Source of the DNA: Zygaena filipendulae
Lineage: Eukaryota > Arthropoda > Insecta > Lepidoptera > Zygaenidae
Direction of reading: 5' to 3'
NCBI GenBank assembly: GCA_907165275.2
Contig: OU015653.1
Coordinates: 13,546,001-13,610,000 of the forward strand
Length of the DNA: 64,000 bases
Positions 45,912 to 56,807 of the stretch are shown here, piece by piece. Made by a program: the position numbers and the translations under genes. The first letter of the stretch is position 1. Each line of letters begins with the position of its first letter. The notes under the pieces are model-generated. The model was not told where the DNA came from. It worked only from the letters and a program-made list of their open reading frames with translations, and did not search any database.

Positions 45912-46265
45912 TCTAATTCAATCAATGTTAAAATTTCCTATTTTATTTACTGGGTAGCCCCGATTATAGTCTTTTTTTAGTTAGGAAGGAAAATATATCA
46001 CAAATCTATCTGCATCTCCAGAACTTAGCGGAAATAAGAAGATTATGTTACTGTTTGATGCGTAAAAATAAAATTGAGTGACGTTTAGAACAGGAATAGA
46101 GAAAATTTTCAAAATCAATAGGATTTATGAATGTTGCTATACTGTTGTGTTACCGAATTTTAGTGCAAAAAAAAAACAGTGTACCATCCTTTATTTAGGC
46201 AATACAATTAGAACCGAGCAATACCGAACAAGACTGTTTGTTCCATAATAGTTTAGTTATTATAA

Positions 46266-46484
46266 ACTAGCTGTTGCCGCAGTTATACCCGCTTTAATTT
46301 CGAAAAAAGCGCCCTATCTCTTTCTCAGTACCTCTGAAAACCTATATGAAAAAAACATACATGTATGTAGCAGAAAGTCCTTTTTGAAAGTCGGTTAAAA
46401 ATTTAATTATTATTGGTTGAGTAGTTTTGTCATAAAAGGTAACAGACCGACAGACAGAGTTACTTTTGCATTTATAATACGAAT
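46266..46484 (+). repeat. Family R repeat, diverged
   Basis: AACTAGCTGTTGCCGCAGTT, GGTTGAGTAGTTTTG and TTTGCATTTATAATACGA. Confidence 0.6.
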
Positions 46485-46667
46485 TTTACACAAAAATTGG
46501 AGATTAATAATAGATTAATAAACTCAAATTACTATGATTCGTTATGGTTAATTAAGATAACCGACGTAGTCGATGGATTTCCGCGCGTGATACATGACTT
46601 TGTGAGTTCACATACAAAAGACATCAACGCGAGTTAAAAACTAGTAATAAGTTTTTGAGTGATAAAG

Positions 46668-48277
46668 ATGAACAAACAAACCCTATTGTGCCTTTTCGTG
46701 GTCATACAACATTATGATGCACAACAAATAGATAAAGATGTAGACTTGTACGAATTTGGAGGTCAGATGACATCTATTTTTCGTTGTATCGCTTGTTTAA
46801 GCAGTAATTAAGTAATATTACTAATGAGAGTAATCATATTTTTTTTATATGAGCGAGACAGTAGAGCTGGCTCATTTGAAAAAAAAAACAAGAGTAGAGT
46901 ATAAGGTAGTTATGTAGTTATTTTGCAGTGCGAAATAGTATATTTCATTATAAGTGCGGAAAGCCTGTCATTGCAAAGAGTTCCGACAAATGTCTACCCG
47001 AGCCGAGGCGCAGCCGAAGGTGAGGGTTGACAGTCGGAACTAGTTGCAATGACGGTTCCGCACGTGTACTGAACAACTATTTTTAATACAGTTACGAAAA
47101 AATTAAGCAATTTAATAAAATATCAAAAACACAACAAACTCAACTAAGTTCCAACTGTGATCAAGAGATGGCGCTAGTCGTATTAGTAATGCGGAACCTA
47201 CGTTTCGCAATGCAAAAAGTGTGTCAAAGTCGTGTCGCCATTTTTGACAGTTGGCAAAGAGAACGCACGAGTTCGGGAAAGGTAAACAAAAAGCTCGAGT
47301 TTGTAATAGCCCACTTCCCGAACGCTATACGTCCCTGCAATACGCCACTTTTTGAGCAACTGTATTAAAAAATTATTTATCTTCTTTCAGTCAAAACAAA
47401 AGGTCGTGTGTTGTACAGCACCGCTGGCGACATGACCAAACACGAAAAATATGTGGACCTTCCTCTAATGGTGCGTCTAACAGTGATTGATGATTGCCGA
47501 GTTATTTTTGCGATGAGTCGTGTAGAAAAGAAACACGCGTGAATTATTTCCTTGCAAAAAATGTAATTATACCCGCGACAACTCGCTATACGTTATAGTT
47601 ATACATAGATTTGCAGATTGTAGAAGGTAATGTTGAAATGAAATCAATAGTGAAAGAAAAGAAAGCCATATCGTATTACATAATTATAATTATGACCGCA
47701 TGCGGGAATAAGTAATGGTTGTAAGAAAAAAAAAACATTGTGAATGACCTATTTAAGTAACAGAAATTATAGTTTTGTCAATATTTTTATTATTATCACT
47801 CCTTAAATCAAGTAAAGAATTGCTGTAAATCTTTATTCAAAAATGACATAAATTTTGCAAGAAAAAAATTCCTTTCACATAAAGATCTACAATCAAAAAA
47901 AATTATAATCGGTAAACAGATTTTGACCTTAATAAGAATTTTAAACAAACATTCGTTTAACATAAATATTCTTAAATCAAATGCCTTATAGTTTCTGACG
48001 CTTTTAGAAAACAATTATTTTTCACGTAGCCTCTTAAAGAATTTCAAGATTTTTCCTTTATTTCTCCCAGGTGGATGATTGTGTGGACATACTCTACATA
48101 CGCGTGGTAGTTATCAACAAGAGCGGACCTCCAGTGGTGCAGTATGACGCAGACAACAGGAACGTCTCCATCACCTACCGACCCAAGCAAGCCAGCGAGT
48201 GTCGGTACTGGATGGTCGTTAAAGGTGAAAATACCGAGGAGTGCACCGAGACACCAGGGCCAGATGTTTCCGAATAA
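46668..48277 (+). CDS. MBF2/REPAT-like secreted protein, array copy 4
   Basis: Exons 46668-46761, 47391-47470 and 48071-48277, with intron phases 1 and 0, giving 126 aa. The leader is MNKQTLLCLFVVIQHYDA, with mature QQIDKDVDLYEFG. Exon 2 encodes KTKGRVLYSTAGDM and KYVDLPLM. Exon 3, the same length as in copy 3 (207 bp), encodes DCVDILYIRVVVINKSGPPV, then VSITYRPKQASECRYWMVVK and GENTEECTE. The exon 1 donor is GTCAGA, weaker than in the other copies. Intron 1 has been invaded by a foldback repeat and a TIR element. AATAAA (48,273-48,278) contains the TAA stop. Closest relative is copy 3. Confidence 0.78.
46954..47063. repeat. Foldback repeat in intron 1 of MBF2-like gene 4
   Basis: The left arm (GTGCGGAA, TGTCATTGCAA, AGTTCCGAC) is inverted in the right arm (GTCGGAACT, TTGCAATGAC, TTCCGCAC). 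Confidence 0.75.
47080..47371. mobile_element. TIR element in intron 1 of MBF2-like gene 4
   Basis: TTTTTAATACAGTT at 47,080-47,093 is inverted at 47,358-47,371, 19 bp before exon 2. No coding capacity. Confidence 0.55.
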
Positions 48278-48278
48278 A
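48273..48278 (+). promoter_or_regulatory. Poly(A) signal containing the stop of MBF2-like copy 4
   Basis: GAATAAAC: the TAA stop (48,275-48,277) lies inside AATAAA. Confidence 0.7.
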
Positions 48279-48283
48279 CGACT

Positions 48284-49908
48284 GCAACATCTTTCCCTTT
48301 CTATAATTATTACGAAAACCTAAAATTACTTTTATCGAATCGTGGCGACCTGCAACTTGGCCCGTGAACGTAGGAATGTCTCTGGCATATTGGAATAAAA
48401 GTAGGCTATATCAAATTTATGTACCTAATCGGCTCTATAAATTTCGACCAAAAATTTGGATGCGACCAAAAATTCACGCAGATTCTCTATTACTAAAAAG
48501 AGAGAAAAAAACGATTTCGTACATCAGTGTATACTGCTATCGGAAAATCGTATAATTTTTCTTTTAATCAACGGCGTCGTCAGTCAGGGATATTGTATTG
48601 TATATTCATCAGTGCTGTATTTCTTTATTTATTTATTGGCACACAAAACGAGACACAAACAATAAGAGGTACATAAGTATTATACATTACTAGAACTGGA
48701 ATGTGTCCCAAAGTACGAATACTGTGAAAAAGAAATTGTAAAATACTCGTCCACTACGTTAGGTTTGAACTGACACACGATAGAGTAAAATTAGATATTA
48801 ATAGTTACGCAAAAATCAAAAGTATATCTGATGTATGAGCACACAACATAACGAATTTTCTGTAAAAAAAAAATTGGCGGCTATAATTCAATTCATAAAT
48901 AAACGAACGAAAAGTTATTGTTATTAGTCTTCATACAAAAGTGTTGTCACGTTAAAAGAAGAATTTTTTTTTTACGAAACCGGTTACGTAAAACTGGTTT
49001 CGTAGGTTGCCGGAAAACGTTAAAGTGATTACTTCTCTTTCAAAGAGTATATAACCTGTACTCTTTGTCCTCTTTAACGGCTGACAAAAGAAGTGTCTTT
49101 TTGACGGTTCTTAAAAGTTTTGCGTGGTTTTTACATAAAATGGCAAATTTAATTTCAGATTTTAGATATTATGTACATTTTAGATTATTATAAACTGGTA
49201 AATGTCTTCATAACCATACTGATATCACAGATAATAACAAAAAGTAAGACGTAAGTTAACTTCGTCACTATTTATAACTTAGTCTCATCGTTGTTGGATT
49301 GAGCTTCATAATTCGTTGATATATGTATAATAGGTATACATAGTATGATAGCCTTACCCCAATGGAACCCCTACTCGTAAAATAATAATACCCATGCCCA
49401 AAATAATAATAATTATTATTATTAGCACTTATTTATTAATAACTAGTTTGGCGGTGCCGTCCACGCAGTGGTTATGTACTCTTTGGTGCCGTCCGTGAAT
49501 AGACAGTAGGTAAGAATCAAATAGGTAAATAGCTATAGATATTATAGTGTTATCAAAAAAGTTCTTACCGTAATGATATTACACAAAGAACGTTCGTTTC
49601 GTATAATTGATTTTTTGTTTTTTTTTTTTTTTATTGAAACACAAACGCAACCGATGTTTGCGTGGAACGAGCGCAAAATTACGTTCGTGAGACCCAGTAC
49701 GCTGGTTTCACCACTATCATCATGCCTATGCCTCCCTCAAGGATCGCTACAACGACAGATCTTGCGCTTCCCGCATCCAAATCTCGTTTCACCACTCAGT
49801 AAATTTCAACAGTGTGCGTGCGCGCTGTATGATTCTTAAGTGAACCGACTCAGTTTCATGTCCATAAATGTTATATTACCATATCAGGTAATACATTAGC
49901 GGGGCAGT
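48284..49908. other. Intergenic after the MBF2-like array
   Basis: AT-rich sequence with no repeat or exon recognised; a T-rich run lies at 49,613-49,633. Confidence 0.4.
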
Positions 49909-52900
49909 ATGCACCCGCTGCGGGAGCGCGCTTGCGATGAGCTGCTGGAGATAGCTGGGCTGGGCACCCCGCCCCCGCCCCCCGAGAAGACGCGGCCGCC
50001 GCGCGTGCGTCGCCCGAGGGAGTTCAAACTGGTTGGTACAAGTTCCAGCATTAGGAGTAAATGTGGTACAAGTTACCCATATTCATGGTCATAGGGCACT
50101 TCCTAGAACCCAGTTGGCTAGCTACCTTGAAGTTGAAAATCTCTAACGGTACATTCCAGCAGCCTCACTTGAATACCAGTTCCCATTCCAAGTTAGTTGT
50201 GGTCTAACGCTACAGCCTAAACTTCTCTTTCTCAGATCAATTTCTTATTATTATTATCTATAGTTTCTATACTTACTTATACGTTTTATATTTCAGCCGC
50301 CACGATTCCCTTTGCTCTCAATAGATTTCTACGAGAAATGGTGCAATCATCAGAAATTGGTAAATACGAAATCTTGTCTGTATCTGAAACCGAAATTCTA
50401 CTAAAAAACTTTTGTTTTTTATGTTTGTACGTGCATCACGCTAAAACTACTGAAGCCGAACCGACATTCAACATTTGCATTGCATATTTTCTACTTAGTA
50501 AAATAATAATTAAAATATAGGCTCCGTTGCATCGTAATCGGTACTCGGAAAGAGAAGTCAGGGTCACTAACCCCTGCAGAAACTGTGCTTTCAATAGTAT
50601 TATATATGTAATTTCTATATTATAATATATTTGTAATAATATGTGTAGTATATACCATCGTCTGCTTGCTTGGTATCTACGACACAAGTTTATAGCTTAG
50701 TGTGGGATCAAGTAGATCTGTGTGTTGTAAAGTGGATTAAAAAAAATGAAATAAACTAAAAGTTTCCATCAGCTTCAAATGGCGTCGCACAAGGTGGACG
50801 ACAGCCCTCCGGCGCTGTTCCCCGAGCTGTACTTGAAGCCGCGCCGTCTCGACTACTACGCGAGGCAGCTCGAAGAGAACATGAACGTCAACAAGGACCT
50901 GCTGAAGAGGATCAACGTCATACAGAGGACCGGGGTGCGTATGCCTTGTAGTCAAATGTATAAGCAAAGATCACTTACTGCGTGAAGAAACGACACTCTC
51001 CTTTCGTCGTCAACTTCATGCCGCCCCTCCTCTACGAAGTAGCGGTGAGCCTAGAGGTGAGAGCAGTGTTGGCTGTTACTCAGTGTGCGTGGGTTGGACA
51101 ATATCAAATTGAATTTCGAACTCAAATTCTGTCGCTAGTTGAACCCTGGCGCAAACCCTACGAACACAGAACAGAAAATGACAGGTAGAAGGGACATCAA
51201 CTTAGTATGAAAACAGATGAAAACCAGTGTCGCCGGGTGATTTTCGCACACAAAACTATTCACCACGCACGAAAACATTCATTATCCTAACGTAAATAAA
51301 TAAATGTATTAAACGCTTCATGGTTATGTTTTTACTTAGTCACAGTTTTCAAAATTCACAGTTTTTGGAATATTGTGGTAAATATACTTGGGATGGCAGC
51401 AAATGAAGTTTTGCGCAAATTAGAGTGTGGCGACCTCTACGCCACAAGATACGAACTAGAATGAAGCGACGAATACTAACTACGTGAATCGCGCTAACGA
51501 AGTTTTCACATGTACGCTGCATATATACGACCTCCGACGATCTACAGTAGTCGGAGCCACGGTTCCCCGGGCATACCACCTCGCCCGGCGGGAAGCTTCC
51601 CCTTTGGTGGCGGTCGAGCCATATCATCATCCCGCTCCCGCTACAAGAGCATACCTATGCTCTAACTTCCTTTGCAACGGTAGCGCGCCTGTTCCGCCTA
51701 CATGTCCTCTCTAGTTAATTTATTTGCTCTGTGCCTAAGACAAACGTGTTTGTATATGTGCGTTTGTCGCACATATGTATACTGCACGTATTCAGACAAC
51801 GACAAACTTAACACCCATTTTCCGGTACAGCTGTTACAACTTCCTACAGTACATTGGTGCATGGACATATTGTTTTATACCAGGGTTACGTAGACTGCTG
51901 GGGCCCGGAGCGAAACAACAAGTACAACAAGCTGTTGTGCAAGCAGAGGCAGCGCAATCTCGATGCTATACGCAAGAACAATCTCTACTTCTATTCAAGG
52001 CTGCTCATTGCTGTATGTATAAATTGTATAATATCTCAACAGTGTAATTTCCACTCGCTATGTTCTCTGTCCATCTGTATTTTATAATAATAATAGTAAT
52101 AACTTTATATCTCACAAGTAAATTGGAATCCACCCTTCTAATCTTTTTTTTTTTATTTTCGTCAGAGATCTGAGCAGTGGCTGACATCTGAGTTGGAAAC
52201 TCTTTGGCAGGACACGAAAGCTAAACTTATTTTGGGAGCGGCGTAAGATTTGGATTTTTTAATGCATTTAAACTGGGTGTTTGTAAAAAAATTTCATCTA
52301 CATATTTTTTTTTGTTTTGGGTAAAATGCCACTGTTTTGTTCGCAGATTGCCCTTTATTTTGTTCAAAACAGAGAAAATCGACCGCGATATAAGAGATCC
52401 TGCATTTGACAGGCCTCCAAATCTTAATCGAACGAAGTATGTATATGTTATTGTTATTTAGCATAACTGATAACGTTAAGAGAAACTTCTTCACTCAGTT
52501 ATAGCTATGGCAGTTTATTGTTAGGGTTTCGTACCCAAAGGTTAATAAAACTGGACCCTATCACTAAATCTCCGCTGTCCGTCCATCTGTCTGTCCGTCT
52601 GTCACCAGACTGTATCTTATGAACCGTGATAGTTAGTTAAAATTTTCACAGATGATGTATTTCTGTTGCCGCTATAACAGCAAATATACTAATAAAACAG
52701 AATAAAATAAATTTTTAAGGGAGCTCCCATAACACAGACGTGATTTTTTATTGTTTGTTCGTACCTAATGGTACGGAACCCTTCGTACGCGAGTTCGATT
52801 CGCACTTGGCCAGTTTTTGTATTATAGACTATAGTTAAAGTTGAAGGCGTCAAGATGCAGCGGCTAATAAAGTGAAAAGATTTTTTTTAATAATAAATAC

Positions 52901-55900
52901 CTAATCTATTTGTTGATGGACAGTTACATCACAAACGCGCAAGTTCGCCAGATATCTGTACAAAAAACTGTATCGGTACTACCCCTACTTATACCCATCA
53001 TCTTTTGTAGCGGGAATGGTCGGTCTCAATACTTTAGAATTTAGACGCAAGATACTTCTGGTTATCCATTTTTACAATCTTCTGCACAACGTAATCGATA
53101 ACTCCCCTGCTTTGGAACGGATTGCACTGTACGTCCCCAAAAACTAGACTCGCGGCTGCGGCGGCGGGGGGGGCGGCGGGGGCGCACGCTGTGTGCGCCC
53201 ACTGCTCGCGTCAGCGCCGGCCACGCGCCGCGCGCTCGGGCCGCGGACTTACTGAACGCACTGCTCGCCTACTCACCTGGCACTGATATATTTGCCGACA
53301 GTTTATCAACAGTGGTTGCAAATGCCATTATATTTCTAAGTCAATCGGACTATCTAACACTGTAATCCATTGGGTACTTACCTGTATTTACAGTGAAATG
53401 TCTTAAAAAATAAAAAAAAATAAACGGAATTTGCCTTTTAATAAGAAACAATAAACCGTAAAAAAATCTTCTAGATTTATCTTCCCACTTCTGATCTCAT
53501 GACGGGTATATTTTTCTAGAGTAGCAATTGACATCTGGGTGCTGGGTGGTTCCAAGATTGGCAGAGTGATCATAGAGTTGTTCACTGACCTGGCCCCGCT
53601 CTCGTGTCAAATGTTCCTGAACCTGGTGCGAGGAGACGACGAAGGTCACGCCTATACCGGCACTAGATTTTTCAGGTAACATTACAGTTGAAACTATAAT
53701 AATACTTAAAATTCTAGAAAATTCCTGAAAAGAGTGTCATGATGGATCCCATTATTGACTGCTTCTTAAAAAGTCCTCTTACTAGCTGTGCCCCGCGGTT
53801 TCACCCGCGTGAGTTTGGGAATTCCCTGTGATTTTTTTTTTCTAAAATAAAATTAGCCTAAGTTACTCCTTGTAACATCAGCTAAGTCCAGTGAAAGCCC
53901 CGTTAAAATTTAAATAAAACAGACAGACACACAGAGCCAAATTTAAATAATTAATTTTTTATCTTTCATGTGTATTTAGTGAAAAGCTGTTAATTTGGAA
54001 TTACAAACAGATTCTTCAATTTTGCTTATATGTACAGATGCATGCTAAATACTTGACCAAAGTTATACCTTTCAACAGAATTTTACCAGTATCTGCTTTT
54101 GCAATGGTCGGTATTCTAAATCGTCTACTGCCTCTTTCATATTAAGTTTTAAATATCACAATCAATTCCTTTCTCCCAAGGGTTGTTCCAGACCTGTACT
54201 GTAGGGGTGGTGACGTCACCAAAGACAACGGTTTCGGATGCTACATACCTGATGGTCAGACCGACCCCACCAGCCCGGAGACTGTGTCCTTGAAGCACAC
54301 TGTGCCCGGTTAGTATGAACTACAATAGATATTTTCTAATCCTACTAATATTATAAATGTGAAAGTGTGGATGTTTGGATGTTTGTTACTCAATCACGCA
54401 AAAACGGCTCAACGGATTTGGATGAAATTTGGCATGCATGTTGTCAGGAGACAAAAAAAGACATAGGGTACTTTTTATCCCGGAATTCCCGCGGGAACTT
54501 CGAAATTACCGCGGGTGAAACCGAGGGCACAGCTAGTCTATGTAATAAATAACACCAAAAGTTTTTTAGAACTGTCAGGTTTGTCGGTCCTAACAAGTTT
54601 ACCATTCGATTAAAACTTTTCTAAACCTAACCAAACTAAGATATTAGGCAATATGTACAGTAAGCCACCTTTTAAAATTTATAATAGCTCAAAACGTTTG
54701 TATGACGTTATAAGTGCGCCGTTCTTGCAGCTCCAATATTTGATTTTGCTTGAATATTGGAGCTGCAAAAACGGCGCACTTTTTACAAATATTACAAATT
54801 TTAAAAGGTGGTATACTCGTCTATGTGGCCCACTGTACTTGTCTTACCTGCTTTAGATTAGTTTCTCGCATCGACCACACAGCCCATAGACGCCTAATAA
54901 CAGGCGAATGGCTCCTGTCAACACATCTGACTTATAGTTCCGATATAAATGTGAATTAGCCAATCACGGCGTGTAACTAGCGCGTGTGGCCTTGAATTAA
55001 CCAATCACGGCGTTGCAACCCCGCTTCTCTTACCTCAGCTAGTTGCCAGAATGCATTCAATACGCAAAATCAAACATTAGGCGTCTATGGGCTGTGTGGT
55101 CGATGGTTTCTCGTAATCAAGATTTGTTTTGGTGACCCCCAGGAGTGTTATCAATGGTGATTAATCCCGATAACGAGGTTAGCGGTCAATTCAACATTAT
55201 ATTCAAGCCACTGCCGCAATTCGACGGGAAACACACCGTTTTTGGCAGAGTGAGTAACTTCTTACATATCTTAAGTTAATTATTTCCCTAAATAGTTTGT
55301 GTATAGAATTAGTTAGGTACCGTAAAACTGGGAAAGACGCTTTCAGGACGAATTATTTATTAGTTTACTACAAAACAATGGAAAACTTTACGCTGGCAAA
55401 GTTATAGCATATACACAAAAGAAGAAAACATATATCCATATACATCATCGATCTCATATAAAAAGTAGATACACAGTGTCACAGTCCCATACAAAAGTTC
55501 ACTTAAAACTGTCCACAGTCGTGTTTATGTAGTTATAGCTGTGGTTAAATTGATTTGTAATATGTAATTAAATTTATGTTAATATATTTATGCCATTTTT
55601 TACTACAATTGTACCTAAAGCATTAGGTGAAAACGTAATAAATGCTATACGGTCTCATGACCTGATTTAAAAGCGCACCTAAATGTTCAAATGGGCGCTG
55701 ATTTCATGAGGACATTTTTTGACGTTTATTGTGTATCTACTTTTTATATGAGATATATAAAAACATACATATATATAAATAGAAATTGTGTATTTTGCTT
55801 ACAAGTGGCAACATTTTAACACGGGTCTGGCTTGCTTCCCACTCCTAGCTGTACCTACTTATTTGGTTATTTGTATTGTCATGTGCCTGTGGGGTTCTGT

Positions 55901-56014
55901 AAATGTTTGAATTTTGTTTTTTTTTTAATGTTTTGTACGTCTAAATGGACACAGTGGGATGACATACTCTGTAATAATACCAAACATAATTATACCTGTG
56001 ATCACAAACTGCAA

Positions 56015-56045
<31 letters not shown>

Positions 56046-56398
56046 AAATAAAAAAGAATCCCTATTTCCCTTGGTCACGGCATCACGCGTGAACGGCTGG
56101 ACCAATTTCATCAATTATTTTTTTGTTGTGTTTGTTATTGTAAGGAGAACATGTTGGAGAACAATTTTGGAGTTTGTGTGTACCTCTTGAGGTCTTCTAA
56201 GGTTTTAGTGCATATTTATAGATAATAGGCGGTCCACCGCAGGCACTGGAACGCATTAGTGCCCTGGGTCTGCCTCTAGGCACCACCACGTCAGACTGCG
56301 TCATCAGGTCCTGTGGCTGGTACACCAGAACGGGGCAGTACCGTGAAGGCAAGCCGAACACCATTAAATTCCCGCCACGTCGCAAGCCCAAGAAATGA
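49909..56398 (+). CDS. CFAP97/Hemingway-like segment fused to a degenerate cyclophilin domain
   Basis: Exons 49909-50031, 50297-50359, 50773-50934, 51884-52012, 52166-52242, 52347-52436, 53520-53675, 54181-54308, 55143-55249 and 56222-56398 sum to 1,212 bp, giving 403 aa. Residues 1-62 are Pro/Arg-rich. Residues about 84-160 (DYYARQLEENMNVNKDLLKR, RTGGYVDCW, LLCKQRQRNLDAIRKNN) resemble the Hemingway/CFAP97 motif of axonemal proteins. Residues about 215-385 are a cyclophilin-type prolyl isomerase fold (IGRVIIELFTDLAPLSCQMF, CRGGD, LKHTVPGVLSM, FDGKHTVFGR). By CypA numbering Arg55, Gln111 and His126 remain, but Phe60 is Leu, Gln63 Arg, Ala101 Val, Phe113 Asn and Trp121 Gln, so catalysis is doubtful. 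The C-terminus is basic (RRKPKK). A sperm or ciliary role is inference. Confidence 0.85.
50597..50750 (+). mobile_element. Same SINE, 5'-truncated copy
   Basis: Shares GGATCAAGTAGATCTGTGTG and GTAAAGTGGATTA and an A-rich tail with the 37,491 SINE; the tRNA head is absent. It ends about 23 bp before the exon at 50,773. Confidence 0.8.
50935..51883. other. Cyclophilin-like gene intron
   Basis: A higher-GC patch at 51,480-51,710 is open but has no splice-compatible exon or family motif. Confidence 0.4.
53150..53275. other. CpG-rich island in a cyclophilin-like gene intron
   Basis: Dense CG and GGC runs (GCGGCGGGGGGGGCGGCGGG) in a strongly AT-rich intron. No plus-strand exon fits here. See the antisense exon at 53,277-53,328. 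Confidence 0.5.
53277..53328 (-). CDS. Possible antisense first coding exon inside the cyclophilin-like gene
   Basis: On the minus strand ATG at 53,328 opens MAFATTVDKLSANISVP and runs to CCAG followed by a consensus GTGAGT donor at 53,276. A CpG-rich block (53,150-53,270) lies just downstream, the usual composition around insect first exons. No matching next exon was recognised. Unknown product; could be chance. Confidence 0.25.
53782..53940 (+). repeat. Family R repeat, variant
   Basis: ACTAGCTGTGCCCCGCGGTT head with a short, unusual body and ACAGACAGACACACAG. Confidence 0.7.
54338..54537 (-). repeat. Family R repeat, minus orientation
   Basis: CCTACTAATATTATAAATGT to CCGAGGGCACAGCTAGT. 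Confidence 0.85.
54655..54838. mobile_element. Palindromic MITE in a cyclophilin-like gene intron
   Basis: TACAGT and CCACCTTTTAAAATTT at the left are mirrored by AAATTTTAAAAGGTGG and ACTGTA at the right. The core AGTGCGCCGTTCTTGCAGCT pairs with its inverse AGCTGCAAAAACGGCGCACT. Confidence 0.75.
54869..55105. mobile_element. hAT-type MITE with perfect 30-bp TIRs and 8-bp TSD
   Basis: The left end 54,869-54,898 (CATCGACCACACAGCCCATA...) is perfectly repeated in inverse at 55,076-55,105. Both sides carry the direct repeat GTTTCTCG (54,861-54,868 and 55,106-55,113), an 8-bp target duplication typical of hAT elements. The 237-bp body has no coding capacity. It lies in the intron before the exon at 55,143, so only 29 bp separate the duplicated target from the exon. 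Confidence 0.95.
55250..56221. other. Last intron of the cyclophilin-like gene
   Basis: AT-rich, with the AAAT microsatellite; nothing else seen. Confidence 0.5.
56013..56050. repeat. (AAAT)n microsatellite
   Basis: About eight AAAT units in the last intron of the cyclophilin-like gene. Confidence 0.95.
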
Positions 56399-56621
56399 TT
56401 TATTAAGATTTAATATTATGCTGTATTTTTCGCCATTATGTATTTTGTTTTTTGTTTTATTATATTTTAAAAGGATTAACTTGTTCCTTTCATTATTTTA
56501 AACAGGTAGGTAAGGCTTTTGTTTTGCGTTCTTATTCAGATATGTCGAGATTTAAAGCTTCACAAAAATATATTATTTACTATTTAAGAGTAAAAAGACG
56601 CACATTAAGAAGTAAAAATTA

Positions 56622-56627
56622 ATTTAT
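56622..56627 (-). promoter_or_regulatory. Candidate poly(A) signal of the canonical tetraspanin
   Basis: AATAAA on the minus strand (TTTATT on the plus strand), about 180 bp after the stop at 56,808. Confidence 0.4.
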
Positions 56628-56807
56628 TTCAGTAAAGAAATAATCGGACTATAAATTGGACGAATACATTACGAGATGAAGCGATCGTCGAGCAAATCAT
56701 TAATAAATAATCAAATCATACAATGATCAGGTTGTCAATAAAAAATATAATCTTTTCAATTCCTTTAGGTCATTGATTTCACTCTTCGTCAGCGTCCGCA
56801 CGTGCTG

